Positions 21,669 to 23,156 of a stretch of DNA of 23,156 bases are shown piece after piece. The number at the start of each line of letters is the position of its first letter. Position 1 is the stretch's first letter. The stretch spans positions 1 to 23,156 of the forward strand of contig CAUDIU010000022.1 in the NCBI GenBank assembly GCA_958449715.1, in the 5' to 3' direction. The position numbers and the translations under genes were made by a program. This DNA is from an uncultured Clostridium sp. (GTDB lineage Bacteria > Cyanobacteriota > Vampirovibrionia > Gastranaerophilales > Gastranaerophilaceae). The notes beneath the pieces were generated by a model. The model ran no database searches. It worked only from the letters and a program-made list of their open reading frames with translations, and was not told the origin of the DNA.

Positions 21669-23156
21669 TTAGAAGAAAAACTTAACAGGTTGAATTTGTT
21701 TCAAGCGACATAATGAATTACCATCGGTTGTACATTCTGATAATTTATTTATTGCTGTATTATTTTTACAATATGGTGTCGCTGAGCCAATATAACCGGA
21801 TAAACATGCGCCTTCTTTAAATGGTACGCTCTTTGCTAACCATTTTACGCGACGGTTTCCACTTGTATAATCTTCATATTCAACACTTACTTGTAAATGA
21901 CGGGTGCTATCACCTCCACTTACACCTGGGTTTGAACTATCATAACCTGGAATGATTTTACCGGATAAGGTGATATAAAATGGATAAACATCACTCCATA
22001 ATTGAGAATCACCTTTTGGTCCATCAATATCTACATATACTGTGTAACCCCAAGTATTAGTGTTTGGTACGCCATCATAAACACCGCCTTGAGTATTTCC
22101 GGCTAAGACTGCTAATGCTGTTGCATCTTTATGCATATTATACAAACGTAATCCATTACGCAAGCTTATATCTGGTTTTTTATCCGCAAAATTTGTAGTA
22201 CCATCCGTAATTACGCTTCCGCTACATACATCGGTATTTCCCATAATATTTGAATGACGTTCAAATAACTTACAGAAATTCTGACCTTGACGTGGCAATG
22301 TTCGTGGGGAAATGATACATTTACATTGTTCTTCACTCCATTCATATGTCTCATCACTACATGTTCTATTTATATCAGGATTTGTACTTATTTCTCCTGT
22401 TTCATAACTACATAATCTGCATGGAGTTAATACCTCTGCGCTTGGACAATCGTTTACACAGTTACAGCCACTATTTAAGTGCTGACCACTTGGACAAGTT
22501 TTTGCTGTGCCTGTTAATTTACAATTTATTTCATCCCAATCTTGTCCGCATGGAATAGTACTTGGTTTGTTTTCACATGGAGGACATTCGTCATAATTAT
22601 GAGCTTTATTACCATTCCAACATGTTACATAACTTGGACATTGTGCCTCTGAATCTGCTTCTGTTCCATCCCAACATGGAACTTTATTTTTTATACATGT
22701 ACAAGAACTACTATCTAATGTATAACCAGAACTACATGTTCGGGTACATTTACAGTTACAACTGCTATCTAAACTATAACCATCGGAACAAGTCTTTGCA
22801 GTACCTTTTAAACTACATGTACTTTCATCCCAACTTTGACCACATGGAATACTGCTTGGTTTATTGGTACATGCATTTTTCTTACAAGTACAACTGCCAG
22901 TATCTAATGAATACCCGGAGCCACATGTACGAGTACATTTACAATTACAACTACTATCTAAACTATAACCATCGGAACAAGTCTTTGCGGTACCTGTTAA
23001 ACTACATGTACTTTCATCCCAACTTTGGCCACATGGAATTGTACTTGGTTTATTGGTACATGGGTTCTTTTTACATGTACAACTACTTGAATCTAATGTA
23101 TAACCGGAACTACATGTTCGGGTACATTTACATGTACAAGTAGTTTTGTCTAATGT
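21669..23156 (-). CDS. Large Cys-rich repeat protein with pilin-like C-terminal domain (5' end outside window)
   Basis: Surface protein, probably a giant minor pilin. The frame is open to the right edge; 495 residues are visible and the start is not. From the edge to about 22700 it consists of tandem 63-residue repeats rich in Cys, built from modules such as TCSSGYTLDSSSCTC and TCSDGYSLDSSCNCKC plus NKPSTIPCGQSWDESTC. More degenerate modules continue to about 22320. The last 200 residues hold WGYTVYVDIDGPKGDSQLWS and FYITLSGKIIPG, which match the D-x-(N/D)-G-x-x-GP motif and following strand of the two pilins in this window. Many Cys predict a disulfide-bonded stalk. An N-terminal prepilin helix is expected upstream but unseen. 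TTG 22298 is not the start; the frame is open above it. Confidence 0.8.
   Translation of the reverse strand, partial: TLDKTTCTCKCTRTCSSGYTLDSSSCTCKKNPCTNKPSTIPCGQSWDESTCSLTGTAKTCSDGYSLDSSCNCKCTRTCGSGYSLDTGSCTCKKNACTNKPSSIPCGQSWDESTCSLKGTAKTCSDGYSLDSSCNCKCTRTCSSGYTLDSSSCTCIKNKVPCWDGTEADSEAQCPSYVTCWNGNKAHNYDECPPCENKPSTIPCGQDWDEINCKLTGTAKTCPSGQHLNSGCNCVNDCPSAEVLTPCRLCSYETGEISTNPDINRTCSDETYEWSEEQCKCIISPRTLPRQGQNFCKLFERHSNIMGNTDVCSGSVITDGTTNFADKKPDISLRNGLRLYNMHKDATALAVLAGNTQGGVYDGVPNTNTWGYTVYVDIDGPKGDSQLWSDVYPFYITLSGKIIPGYDSSNPGVSGGDSTRHLQVSVEYEDYTSGNRRVKWLAKSVPFKEGACLSGYIGSATPYCKNNTAINKLSECTTDGNSLCRLKQIQPVKFFF
22713..23156. repeat. 189-bp tandem repeat array within the Cys-rich gene
   Basis: Units begin at 22713, 22902 and 23091, spaced exactly 189 bp (63 codons). 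The first two complete units are about 87% identical by hand comparison, and the third runs off the window. In-frame period and high identity fit recent duplication or gene conversion. Confidence 0.9.

Noticed and set aside
22346..23143. Two long plus-strand reading frames rich in Tyr, Asn, His and Leu over the repeat region
   Set aside because: They are antisense shadows of the Cys-rich repeat gene; the repetition comes from the 189-bp array, and composition is unlike any real protein here.
22713..23156. CRISPR array
   Set aside because: Units are 189 bp, contiguous, in frame and coding; there is no short-repeat/unique-spacer pattern.

Overview
The window is AT-rich (roughly one third G+C by eye), uses the standard code, and is densely packed with bacterial housekeeping genes. 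Several prepilin-like genes begin with an FTLAEVL(I/V)TLGIIG-type segment. Low G+C, Gram-negative-looking genes (MscS channel, type IV pilin machinery, FolE2, PpiC) and many small pilins of this style suggest a gut-type member of the non-photosynthetic cyanobacterial relatives (Melainabacteria / Gastranaerophilales). That placement is inference from style, not proof.

Layout. 1-705: 3' part of a type IV pilin-like gene whose leader carries a C10 tract. 741-2756 (minus): pyrG and gatC. 2881-4682 (plus): an alternative sigma factor followed closely by the prepilin peptidase pilD. 4752-9337 (minus): a tight five-gene operon transcribed ppiC, Xaa-Pro aminopeptidase, SpoU-type RNA methyltransferase, dnaA, ruvA. 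9412-9565 (minus): a candidate structured non-coding RNA. 9726-9798: tRNA-Gly(UCC). 9848-11162 (plus): an MscS channel overlapping rlmH. 11164-11891 (minus): a second pilin whose start codon is separated from the pilin frame by a G10 tract, so it reads OFF. 12033-14421 (plus): an M49-like metallopeptidase and a small beta-rich protein. 14418-15840 (minus): folE2 and a membrane-anchored thioredoxin. 16038-18881 (plus): a sigma-70 factor, a secreted protein and phosphopentomutase. 18970-19146: a 58-residue ferredoxin. 19237-21499 (minus): a small membrane-anchored protein and ATP-type PEP carboxykinase. 21669-23156 (minus, incomplete): a large Cys-rich repeat protein with a pilin-like C-terminal domain.

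The connecting theme is surface pili. Two pilins carry 10-base G/C homopolymers in the leader just before the prepilin cleavage site. They are the only long G/C homopolymers I saw in this AT-rich window, and one gene is in frame while the other is out of frame. A third, very long pilin-like protein carries near-identical 189-bp (63-residue) Cys-rich repeats. The processing peptidase sits in an operon with an alternative sigma factor. Together these suggest a phase-variable, repeat-variable pilus surface. Most of the remaining genes are ordinary core metabolism, translation and replication genes with clear promoters and hairpin terminators.
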